This document shows, piece after piece, positions 54,330 to 64,000 of a stretch of 64,000 bases of DNA. Each line of letters starts with the position of its first letter. Position 1 is the first letter of the stretch. Location of the stretch: positions 54,136,001 through 54,200,000 of the forward strand of contig NC_059346.1 in assembly GCF_019703515.2 (NCBI RefSeq), written 5' to 3'. This DNA is from Myxocyprinus asiaticus. Taxonomy: Eukaryota; Chordata; Actinopteri; Cypriniformes; Catostomidae. The translations under genes were made by a program, and so were the position numbers. Under the pieces are notes generated by a model. The model did no database searches, was not told the DNA's origin, and saw only the letters and a list, made by a program, of their open reading frames with translations.

Positions 54330-55306
54330 GGCTGTCAAACGATTCAAATATTTAATCGCGATTAATCTCAATATCTTTATAAACATGAGTGGACATAATA
54401 TGCTTCATCCAGATGTATTTTTTAGTCATCCACACAAAACCTACCCCATCAACAGAGTTGAACAACAGAAAATTAACACAACACAACTCAGTTCAAATTA
54501 TGTACAAAATATGGTATTTGTAAGTGTATTATGACAGGATTTATTCACTTCTTTTTATGGAGTTTCGACAGACATGCAAAAAAGTCTGCACTGTCATTTA
54601 CAATTAACAACTCTGTGCAAAATACATCAAAAACTCCTTTTAGACCCTGATCACAATTTTAACCAGTGGGATTAAATGGGTTTGACAGTGTAGATTGCCT
54701 GCAGGGTTCTAGCAATGTCTCCAACTTCTGCACTGGCTAGTGCACTATCAAAAAGAGATGCTGTGACAGAACCTTGGAGACAGCAGCAGGGTTTCCGTTA
54801 GCCGATAATCAGTACCGCCACTCCCTATACACATATTATGCAGTCTGTGTAGGGCACCAACTCCCTCGGGGGGCACCAGAAACTCCACCGGCTGCCCTTA
54901 CTCGCAAGTTATATGTTATTCAAGTCCCTGGTAGCAGTCACGGAACACAGACGATCACCTTACGCTCACACTTTCACTTCGTACTCGCAACTTTTGCCTC
55001 ACTTGCACCGCACCTCGCAGTGCAAGGCTGGTGTTCAAATGGCAGCTGTCTTGCCACTGCAATCATGTTACAATGTTAAGAGCTCTATCTGTGCTACATT
55101 GATAAAATGCTTGGCACAGGTCTCAGCATAATGTCTCCCACCATCTGTTTTCCTGACAGTAAATGCATGTAACATTAGCGGCATTTGCACGAATAGACTC
55201 GCTTCTCATGGACAATGGTTTATTTAAAGGGTCATTTTACACGTTAATGGCATTAAAAAAACATTAATGCCGTTAAATGGATTTTTCGTTAACTTCGACA
55301 GCACTA
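54327..55306. mobile_element. hAT-like element in a (TA)n tract
   Basis: Ends TAGGGCTGTCAAACGATT and aacttcgacagcacta are inverted repeats. (AT)n sequence on both sides hides any target duplication. Near the left end is aatcgcgattaatc, as in the element 1493-2757. No transposase recognised. Confidence 0.65.
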
Positions 55307-55319
55307 ATATAAATTTTAT

Positions 55320-55645
55320 ATATATATATGGCCATGACAGGGTCTTGATCCGGTGGTCCTCCATCCACACCTTGATTGACCTGGTTGTGTGGCATGGAGC
55401 ATTGTCCTGCTGGAAAAGCCAATCCTCAGAGTTGGGGAACACTGTCAGAGCAGAAGGAAGCAAGTTTTCTTCCAGGATAACCTTGTACGTGGCTTGATTC
55501 ATGAGTCCTTCACAAAGATGAATCTGCCCGATTCCAGCCTTGCTGAAGCACCCCCAGATCATCACCGATCCTCCACCAAATCTCACAGTGGGTATGAGAT
55601 ACTGTGGCTTGAAGGCCTCTCCAGGTCTCCGTCCCACCATTAGAC
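55320..55645 (-). pseudogene. Tc1 transposase fragment
   Basis: The minus-strand frame reads RFGGGSVMIWGCFSKAGIG, then FQQDNAPCHTTRSIKVWMED and LSWP, the middle and second-Asp part of a Tc1 DDE transposase. It is cut off by the (TA)n tract just where the third acidic residue should follow. Confidence 0.85.
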
Positions 55646-55929
55646 GACCAGGTGGAGGATTAGTGATGATCCACTTGGGTTAAATGAGATATATTAATCA
55701 TTTTCCAAGACCATGTCTTGTGATTCTGGCCACAAATAGCATTAGCCATTAGCATTAGCGCCTAACTACAGAATAGTAAACATTATAAAATAAACATTAT
55801 CTTGTGCATATATTTTACTTCCAATCATAATTGAGTTGTTGTAGCAGTGTGTTTTAATGATCTCATGTGGATTCCAATCATATAATGAGGCAGAAAGCAG
55901 ATTATTGGCAGGTGAAGATGACAGCAGAG

Positions 55930-56518
55930 GCCGGTTGCATAAACATAGCCATTAACTTAAGACTGCGTCTAACAATTAGTTTGACATGCTAAAGATGCCA
56001 TAAAAAGCCTGTTGCATAAAACAAGCTCACGGTTGTCTTTAGTAAGACAGTCTAATTTGCATTGCATTGTGGGAAATGTAAGACACTGAACAGCTTTAAA
56101 AAAAATGGCTGACAGTGGACGCTCAATACAGTTTTCATTTGCTGAAAATATTTGCAAATTAGAGGACTACAGTGCTTCAAAATTGATTCTAATGAACAAA
56201 TTTAGTGATTTTAACCCAAATAATAAAAAAACATATGACATTTTGTTACCATCGTTAAAGTCAAATTCTTCTACAAAATCTCAACTCAAGCCCCTTTCAG
56301 CCCTCAACTGAAGCCACCACTGGCTCAGCTGACAGTTATTTTCCATGGTAACATAGAATGTAAACAAAATGTTAGCCTAGCGGTGTGCTGTCTTACATTT
56401 TGGTCTTAAATTAGACTGATCTAAGTTTTTATGCAGCTGATTGAAAAAATTAAGACCAATATTTTAGACGACTAACTAATAAGACTAGTCTAAAACAGTA
56501 TTATGCAACTGGCCCCAG
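55930..56518. mobile_element. MITE with ttgcata-type inverted ends
   Basis: Left end ggccggttgcataaacatag, right end ctaaaacagtattatgcaac then tggcc. A second internal ttgcataaaacaagc lies at 56011. No coding. Confidence 0.55.
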
Positions 56519-56519
56519 G

Positions 56520-57290
56520 TGTACAGCCCCTCTGCAATTACAGCTACAGAACTGTCAATAATCATATACAAATACCAGAGACTGCATGGAAATAATAGAC
56601 AAAGCAAATATTTTTGTAATCGTCTATTTGTTTACAATAAGTCTCAGCAGTCAACTGATTCGTTTTATGCTTGATAAGTAATTTATCCTACTATGGTATG
56701 GGATGGGGAAGTCCCTGTCATGTTGGCACTGCCCTATGCATGATGTCATTACTTCCTCTTTATCTTGACCATATTTGGAATGAGAAAAGAACTTGTGTGC
56801 CTTCAAGCTTCATGGAGGTTTGGAAATCACCATATGAAAGAATTGCAGCATGTCAGTGGATCATATCACATCATTTAGTGGAAAATGGACATAACTAAAA
56901 TTCTTTATGAAGTAAATATGAGAATATATCAAAATTTCTGTAAATGTGCACACTGTTGGACTAAATGTTCTATTGGATGTTGTTCACTGTAATCTGCTAA
57001 GGACAACTCAAAGGGAGTTTACATTACTGATAGGTACATGCGTCTTTATAACGGTTTCATTTTCATAACTCTCGCTTTGATATATTGATATGTTGACATA
57101 AATTAAGAAATTACTCAGGCAGTAACATTTCTATTGTGAAATATTGGCTAAATATCAAAGCTGAAGTATTAGACCTTTCTTATGATGTATAGGTTGTCAC
57201 AATTAAATTAGAATTGAATGTTAATAACATACAGTTAATGCAAACAATACCGATCGTAAGATCGCTGGCAACCCCTGCCAGTGAAGGAGT
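56520..57290. other. Intergenic DNA without recognisable features
   Basis: AT-rich, no exon, RNA gene or clear transposon end. The short open frames here lack any recognisable motif. Confidence 0.5.
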
Positions 57291-57299
57291 TAATGCATA

Positions 57300-57565
57300 T
57301 TCAGAGCCAATGGTTCTGTATGACATTACCCCCCATCTGACCATACATGCCAACCCGGTGGCTATGGCTGTGCTAGCCCCATTGGCACCATTAATACATA
57401 CTGAGTGTCCCGGTTCCGTATGGCACAACCTCCCATCTGACCAAACATGCCAACCCCATGGCTAAGGCTATGCTAGCCCCATGGGCACCGTTTATGCATA
57501 CTCAGTACCCAGGTTCTGTATGGCATAATCTCCCATCTGACCATATGCACCAACCCTGTGTTTAA
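57300..57565. repeat. About 102-bp tandem repeat at the 3' end of the retrotransposon
   Basis: Two and a half units, each with ggttc(t/c)gtatgg, cccatctgaccat, catgccaacccc and atggctaaggct-like blocks. The marker recurs near 57312, 57411 and 57511. It follows the coding end of the minus-strand retrotransposon at 57674 and may be part of its 3' UTR. Confidence 0.7.
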
Positions 57566-57673
57566 GGCTGTGATATTCCCTGTCCCTACTTTTCACCTCT
57601 GCACACCCCACTTTTTGTCTTTCCTACTTAACCATAGCCAGAAGCTCCCTTTCTCAGCTTCCTCTGCCATTTC

Positions 57674-59540
57674 CTACCGAGACTTCTTTAACGGCAATCC
57701 ACCGATACCAGTGTCTTTCAATAGGCTCCGCACTGATGTTCCCATAAATCCTTGACAACCAACCTCCACAGGGCAAGTGGCAGTCCTCCATCCATTTTCC
57801 CTGCACTCAGCAGCCAGATCAGCATATTTCAGCTTCTTCCTCTCATAGGCTGCCTCCAGTCCCTCTTCCCATGGAACAGTTAGCTCAATCATTATGACTT
57901 TTATAACTGATGCCGACCACAACACTACGTCCGGGCTTAATGAGGTAATGGTGACATCAGAAGAAAATTTTAGCTGCTGGCCAAGGTTGACCTCTATTGT
58001 CCAATCATTTCTAGATGTCAGGATTGATCTGGCATCCCTCCATGCAGTGCCATGTGCGGCACCTCCCTTTTTAACAAAATCAATTAACTGCCTCTGAGGA
58101 GAATGGTGGCATTTGTTTACCTTTACTCTACACATCTCTAAGGTCTCTGCCAGCTTGTGAAGGACATGATAATGCCACTGTCTGTACCATCCTTGTGCAA
58201 AGGCTGTTTTGCTCCCCGCCAACATATGCTGCAGATTTGCTCTTGGGTCCTCACAGAGGGGACAACTCTCCTCTTTGCCATATAACGGAGACAAAGTTTC
58301 AGGGCTTGGAAGGGTGTCATAGGTGGATCTTATTAGAAAACTTTGTCTGGCCTGGGGTACCTTCCACAGGTCAGCCCACACAAAAGCTATGTTGGATGTA
58401 CTCTCCCATACTGTTCAGCACCCTTGTTGCTGCTGGCTGACTGATCTAATTAAATACCCTTCCACTTCCATGCCTTCTATTCCAGCTCTTCCTAAACTTT
58501 GAATAGGTTGCTCTGCCAGAACAGGGATTCTCCACCTCAAACGATATTCGGTTGTTCCTAACTCCCTTACAGATAGACAGGCTATGCAATTTTGTTGGCT
58601 TAATCTTTGTTCTGGCCCATGCCCATAGCTCCTCGAGCCTTTACAGGAGTCTGTTTATACATGCAGCAGTCTGGAGGATGCTTTTGACGTCATCCATATA
58701 ATTGTGCAGAGCTGGCAACCTCACCCCATACTGTGAACAGATTCCTCTGGCCAACTGTCTTGTACGAATTAGGATCACCTCAAATGCAGCTGTGAACAGA
58801 ATTGGAGAGATTGAACATTCCATGGCTATTCCTTTTTACAGTTGCTGCCAACCAGTTGTGTACTCCTGTATTGTATGGCATATTTTCAGGTCTCCATAGC
58901 AACTGTCTACCAAGCTCTTAATATACCCTGGTACATGGAAAAACTCCAGTGCATAGCCAATGAGCTGGTATGGAACAGATCCATAGGCATTTTCCAGGTC
59001 CAACAGACTGGATCTGCTCCCATATTATTGACGCATGCTCCACACACCAAGGGAAACCTGGTACGCCTGCCTTCTGGCAGTTTGTGTCTATGCATCCATT
59101 CTTCAGGAGGTAGTCAGACATCCTTCTTGCTACCACCAAAAAAAAATAAATAATAATCTTTCCCTCCACATTCAGTAGTGCAATACTCCTAAACAAAGTA
59201 ATATGTTGGTGGATTTTTGTACCTTGGCTATAAAGATGGCCACTGCTCTTCGTCGCTCCAAGGGTATTCACTGCTTCTACCAGGCAATTCTCAGAAGTCT
59301 CCATAACAGTTGGAGAACTGTGGGGCACTTCTAAAACAGCCCATTCGGACCTAGGGCTGAAGTTTCCCTGGCTCTTTCTACCACCTGCCTGATCTCACTC
59401 AACTTGGGTGGATCTACATCAAATTCCACAACTGGCTCAGCTGGCCGTGGGACATATCTGGGAGAGCCGAGCAGGCTGTGTTTATGGGGATCATCAAGTT
59501 GCTGTTTCACGTGGTGGTCTAGTTCTTCCTTTGCCATCAC
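57674..59540 (-). pseudogene. R2/Hero-like non-LTR retrotransposon with restriction-like endonuclease
   Basis: Read on the minus strand. PPKLSEIRQVVERAR and GPNG (about 59400) form the start of the reverse transcriptase. KAGVPGFPWCVEHASIIWEQ (about 59060) follows. ISPILFTAAFEVILIRTRQL leads to the catalytic box LHNYMDDV (about 58690-58820). A 235-residue open frame (58381-57674) holds a zinc-knuckle-like CPLC..H motif, then the endonuclease: PDVVLW, IELTVPWEEGLEAAYERKK and KYADLAAECRENGW, i.e. a PD-(D/E)XK fold as in site-specific R2-type elements. Frameshifts separate the blocks, and the knuckle's last Cys is Ser, so it is inactive. Clade assignment (Hero rather than R2 or NeSL) is inference. 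Confidence 0.8.
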
Positions 59541-59552
59541 CAGCTTTCCAAT

Positions 59553-59555
<3 letters not shown>

Positions 59556-59631
<76 letters not shown>

Positions 59632-59653
59632 CTATATATGTATATATATACAC
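59556..59653. repeat. (CT)n then (TA)n microsatellite
   Basis: A CT-rich run followed by TA units; the left flank of the element at 59655. Confidence 0.9.
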
Positions 59654-59654
59654 A

Positions 59655-60481
59655 CTGGTGGCCAAAAGTTTGGAATAATGTACAGATTTTGCTCTTATAG
59701 AAAGAAATTGGTACTTTTATTCACCTAAGTGGCATTCAACTGATCACAATATATAGTCAGGACATTAATAACGTGAAAAATTACTGTTACAATTTGGAAA
59801 AAATAAATAAAATAAAATGCTCAGAACTCCTTAAACTACTTCAAAGAGTTCTCATCAAAAAATCCTCCATGCGCAGCAATGACATCTTTTTAGATCCTTG
59901 GCATTCTAGCTGTCAGTTTGTCCAGATACTCAGGTGGCATTTCACCCCACGCTTCCTGTAGCATTTGCCATAGATGTAGCTGTCTTGTCAGGCACTTCTC
60001 ACGCACCTTACAGTCTAGCTGATCCCACAAAAGCTCAATGGGGTTAAAATCCATAATACTCTTTTCCAGTTATCTGTTGTCCCGTGTCTGTGTTTCTTTG
60101 CAATTCTTCCCATAAGGCCTGCACCCCTGAGTCTTCTCTTTACTATTGTTCATTAAACTGGTGTTGAGCAGGTACAATTCAATGAAGATGTCAGCTGATG
60201 ACATGTAAGGCATCTATTTCTCAAACTAGAGACTCTGATGTACTTATCCCCTAAATTAGCAATTTTGCATGATTACTCAAGGATAAGGTGTTGGAGTGAT
60301 GGCTGCTGGAAATGGGGCCTGTCTAGATTTGATAAAACATTTCAAATAGTGATGGTGCTGTTTTTTACATCAATAATGTCCTGACTGTACTTTGTGATCA
60401 GTTGAATGGCACTTTGGTGAATTAAAGTACCAATTTCCTTCCAAAACAGCAAAATCTGTACATTATTCCAATTTTTGGCCG

Positions 60482-60484
<3 letters not shown>
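59655..60484. mobile_element. Non-autonomous Tc1-like element
   Basis: Inverted ends actggtggccaaaagtttgg and ccaatttttggccgcc continue inwards (aatgtacagattttgct against agcaaaatctgtacatt). It sits in a (TA)n tract. The interior holds traces of a minus-strand transposase N-terminal half (about 59860-60050) and is otherwise deleted. Confidence 0.7.

Positions 60485-60554
<70 letters not shown>
60485..60554. repeat. (TA)n microsatellite
   Basis: About 35 TA units, followed by 28 bp (ggccatgacagggtcttgat then ccggtgg) that also border the Tc1 fragment at 55330. Confidence 0.95.
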
Positions 60555-60557
<3 letters not shown>

Positions 60558-60584
60558 CATGACAGGGTCTTGATCCGGTGGATA

Positions 60585-61385
60585 TTTATATTTTAAAGTA
60601 TTTGAATGCTATGGTAGTAATGTCTTTAATTTATGTTGATATTGGTAATGGAAAAAATTAAAAGCACATTTAAAGTTTGCAGGCTGATTCAGCTGTCATC
60701 ATAGCTGTAAAATCGGCTACTGTTACTGCTCTACATTGTGTAAGAAACAGAGAGAGAACGCCTGCTGCTGCTGAACAGTATATGGGTTATTCTGCATAAA
60801 ATAAACAGAGTAGTGTTGATCCTTACTTTCAGACTCTTTCTAATACTTACATCACCTCTCTTCAGCGAGCTCAAAGCAGACCAGAGCTGAACCAAATGAC
60901 ATCATCACATACAATTCAGTGGAAAAATAAACCAAAAAAATCTCCAAACATTTAAAAAGACTGTTAATAATGGAAATACAAGAAATACATATACATAAAA
61001 TAAAATAATAATACATTTACTGGAAATAAAAGGAAGGATCTTGAATAAATTCACAGCAAAAGTTTTCATTTACCGATGCCATTGAAAAAATGTGTTGTTT
61101 GCAGTTACATGAAAGTGCCCATAGACCTTATTCACAGCAGCGCCATCTATGATTTTTGACGTGAATAACAAAAAGTCTGCGAGGGATAGACGTACAGTCT
61201 CTTCAATGGGTTGTACAATTGTTTAAAGTGTTTTTGGACCGCTTTGCTGACAAAACATTAAAAAAAATATCTTACCAAGAAATGTCAGTAGAAAAAACTC
61301 CAAACACCATGAGTTATGGAAAATGAGATGTGATCTGATTTTTGATAGCTTTATACAGTGCATGTCATTGAAGAGACAGTCAGTG
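60585..61385. other. Intergenic DNA without recognisable genes
   Basis: AT-rich stretch between the (TA)n tract and the LTR element. No exon, RNA gene or transposon end identified. Confidence 0.45.
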
Positions 61386-61389
61386 GTAT

Positions 61390-62465
61390 CCCCAGTCCAC
61401 AGATGACCAGGAGGAGGAGGAAGAACTGTCATGGAATGGTGAAGGAGGAAGAACTGTCCCACCTCGTGCCTTGCTGCAGCTTTTCCAGTGGCGGCCGAGT
61501 GTGCTGCAGCTCCCAGTGAGGCAGCAGAGTGTGCTGCAGCTCGCACTCAGAAGCGGAGGAGCAGGAAGGCTCCTGCCTCAATCGAACCTGCAGCCTACTG
61601 CCAGGAGGCGGAGGAGCCCGCTGCGGACCGCCAGAAGGCAGAGGTGCCCACTGGGGACTGCCAGGAGGCTGTTGACCACCAGGAGGCGCCTGTCCTCGTT
61701 GCTGTTCGTCAGGAGTCGCCCGTCCTAGCCACTGTTCACCAGGAGGCACCAATCCTCGCCGCTGTTCACAAGGAGGCGCCCACCGCTGACACTGTCCTCT
61801 CCCCAGTGGCCGTCGCCGAGTCTGACCCAGTCCTGTCACCAGTGGCCGCCGCCGAGACTGCATCTGACCCAGTCCTGTCCCCAGCAGCCACCACCCTGCC
61901 AGACCTCTGTCCAGCGGCCGCCATCCTGTCTGACCTCTACCCAGTGGACACTGCCTTGCCTGACCTCTTTCCAGCAGCCATCACTGACCTCTACCTCTGT
62001 CCAGCGGCCCTGTCTGACCTCTGTCCTGCCGCCACCGCCCTGCCTGACCTCATCCCTGTTCCCAAACCTCCTAACCCCGCTCCCTTCGTGAAGATTCCTC
62101 CCAAACCTCCAGACCCTGCCCTCCTTCCGGAAACTTCCTCCCGACCTCCTGACCCTTCCCCTCACTGGAGCTTCCTCCCAAACCTACAGACCCTGCCCCC
62201 TTCCTGAAACCTCCTCCCAAACCTCCAGACCCTGCCCCCCTTTCGGGAGTCTCCCCCTTGGTTTCTCCCACCCTCCCTCCCTTGGTTGGTACTTCCGGTT
62301 CCTCCTGTCTCGCCCTGGTCTGTGCCTCCAGCCCTGCCCTGGTCTGTGTCTCCAGCCCCACCCTGGTCTGAACCTCGAGCCCTGCCCTTGTCTGTGTTCG
62401 ATGTTGCCCTTTTGGAATGCCAGTTGGTGTCCCTTTGAGGTGGGGTGGGGGTGGGGGGGTTGTAG
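61390..62465 (+). mobile_element. 3' internal part of an LTR retrotransposon with a Pro-rich repeat frame
   Basis: An open frame (61488-62207) encodes Ala/Pro-rich repeats: 11-residue units such as QEAPVLVAVR, then 10-residue units such as ALPDLCPAA, then PPKPPDPA-type units. I recognise no protease, polymerase or integrase motif, so its role is unknown. A purine-rich tract (gaggtggggtgggggtgggg, about 62437-62460) ends next to the LTR, as a polypurine tract should. The rest of the element (gag, pol and 5' LTR) is missing. The frame continues in pieces to about 62360. Confidence 0.6.
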
Positions 62466-62917
62466 TGTCAGGATCCTGCCACTTCTGTCTGTCTTGTTTT
62501 TAGTTTTTTAGTGGCTGGATCCTGACACTCATGTTATGTCTTATGTCTTTTGTTATTTGTCTCTTTGCCATGTGCACTCGTGTCTGTGTGGTGGAGAGTA
62601 AAACCCCACCCTCTCATTTGTCTTGTTAGTAGTTTATCAGTTACACCTGCCTTCCTTCATTGCTCTCTTAATTTCCTTCCCTATTTATCCTCCCCGTGTT
62701 CTCTGTCATGTGCCAGTTCGTTGTGGAAATTCCTGTGGAATGTTCAGTGTAGGTTTTTCCTTTGTAGGTGTTCGGTTTGTCTCCCCTTCCCCATCCCTGC
62801 CACCAAGTTCCTGTCTGTCTGTGGAATGTCATTTTTCTCCTATGGTTTTTTTTTTTCTAATAAAGCCCAACGTTTATTCTTCACTTGAGTCCTTGACTCT
62901 TGCCCCCACTCCTGACA
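62466..62917 (+). mobile_element. 3' LTR of the retrotransposon
   Basis: Starts TGTCAGGATCCTGCC and ends CACTCCTGACA, with 5'-TG..CA-3' borders. The first 60 bp form an inverted repeat (tgtcaggatcctgccact with agtggctggatcctgaca). AATAAA is at about 62860. The open frame inside it is not a host gene. A solo relative in reverse orientation is at 5085-5602. Confidence 0.75.
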
Positions 62918-63435
62918 GTAATGGCCTCTTTTAAAAGGGTCATGACATGAGGAATCAAATTTTCCTTGGTCTTGTGACATTTAAGAGGTTATTGTACTAT
63001 AAAAACATACAGTTAGTTTCAAAACTCTAAACTTCCTCCTCACTGCAAAAAAAAAAAAAAAAAAAGAGCATTTGTTGAACATGTTTTACAAATATATGAC
63101 TGATAAGCCAGAGCTTCAATAGCTCATGATCATGTATAGGCAATTGATGAAAAGTTAATATTGTTCCCAGCGTGCATTTTCTTTGGGGTTTCTGAAGGTT
63201 GAAGCATCCAGGATACACACACCAAATGACCATTTTGAACAATACACTTATACAAATACAAATCTACCGCAAAGACAATTAAACTTTTGTACAGCGCTCC
63301 TTCTTTTGTAAACAATGACGCGCTTCCTGACTCCTCTTCCACGTGATGCGTGACCTTTCCAACAAGCTTACGTCATCCCTCTCATACATCTTGGCTGTAA
63401 AGTAAATTATCAGCAAATTTTTATTTTTGTTTGAA
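62918..63435. other. Intergenic DNA with repeat-like segments
   Basis: Contains a 22-A run (63046-63066) and sequence resembling common fish interspersed repeats (gggtcatgacatgaggaatc). The short minus-strand open frame at 63130-63342 has no recognisable motif. Confidence 0.4.
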
Positions 63436-63437
63436 CT

Positions 63438-63610
63438 ATTCCTTTAATTTATTTGTGATGTGGCTGAATTTCTTTGTGTTGTGGATTAATTTTGTTGTGT
63501 TGTGATTACAATTTTTGTGTTTTGGCTTAATTTCCTTGTCACTGAATTTATTTGTGATGTGGCTTAATTTCTTTTTGTTGTGGCTTGATTTCTTTGTGTT
63601 GTGAACTTTT
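63438..63610. repeat. About 21-bp minisatellite
   Basis: Degenerate tandem units of the form ttgtggcttaatttctttgtg, seven to eight copies with frequent substitutions. The open frame on the minus strand is a product of the repeat. Confidence 0.7.
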
Positions 63611-64000
63611 GTTTGCTTTACAGATTTTGTTGTGTTGTGCACATCTGGGCTACCATAAAAGAAAAGGAGACCCCATTCTCTTTCATTCAGCTGAGCTGAT
63701 CGCATCATGTGTGGCTTCTTGTGCCCATGTGTGCTATTTTTAATTGTTGGTGTATGTAAACATGCACTAGATGGACATCTTTACCATATTCATGCGTTTC
63801 TGGTGATGTGCGCCTGAGTGCAGGATGGACTGTATGTCTGTGCTTCTTGTTCATTGCTCTTTGGACTATGTATGTGTATTTTTTTTTTTCAGCTCATATC
63901 AGCATGGATTGCTTGTGAACAAGTCATAATACAATTCAAGCTTTGCAAAGGAACTGTTACTGAAGGATGGGGCAGTTAAAACACTATTGGACCCGATCGC

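Noticed and set aside
54195..54386. Open frame rich in Ile-Tyr
   Set aside because: It is the translation of a (TA)n tract.
62550..62934. Hydrophobic open frames of about 100 residues
   Set aside because: They lie wholly inside the LTR and overlap its polyadenylation signal.

Overview
This is vertebrate nuclear DNA, most likely from a teleost fish and probably a cypriniform. It is AT-rich and intron-rich. It is packed with Tc1/mariner, hAT, L2, L1, R2/Hero-like and short TTAA-flanked elements typical of cyprinid genomes. It contains two protein-coding genes, both on the minus strand. I rebuilt both exon by exon, with intact reading frames and matching splice phases.

Left third (1-16.8 kb): an annexin A1-type gene. 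Twelve coding exons (12323 down to 846) give 343 aa, with four annexin repeats and an amphipathic N-terminal helix. A non-coding first exon and promoter lie at about 12515-12655. A diverged copy of that promoter and first exon sits at the left edge (about 85-500), about 760 bp past the annexin stop codon. The locus is therefore a head-to-tail annexin tandem array, and the next paralogue runs off the window. In the right-hand copy the duplicated upstream DNA is split by a 3.2-kb satellite-bearing insertion (about 12775-15990, monomer about 86 bp, 258-bp higher-order repeat) and by a foldback MITE.

Middle (19.2-48.7 kb): a tmc1 (transmembrane channel-like 1) gene, 20 coding exons, 927 aa, the pore-forming subunit family of the hair-cell mechanotransduction channel. 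The order tmc1 then anxa1 matches the TMC1-ALDH1A1-ANXA1 neighbourhood of tetrapods, although no ALDH1A1 gene is visible here. An X-box (RFX site) and a CACGTG E-box sit about 110-130 bp upstream of the tmc1 start codon. The introns carry an antisense-decayed Tc1, an L2 copy broken by a hAT element, a nearly full-length decayed L1, nested foldback elements, SINEs and several MITEs. One MITE abuts a splice donor.

Right quarter (48.8-64 kb): no host gene recognised. It is a bed of nested transposons: a Tc1 split by a TTAA-flanked MITE, two elements sitting in (TA)n tracts, a decayed R2/Hero-like retrotransposon with a YMDD box and a restriction-like endonuclease domain, and the 3' half of an LTR retrotransposon with its LTR. 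A related solo LTR lies inside the annexin gene.

All assignments come from reading the sequence and from family knowledge. No database search was run.
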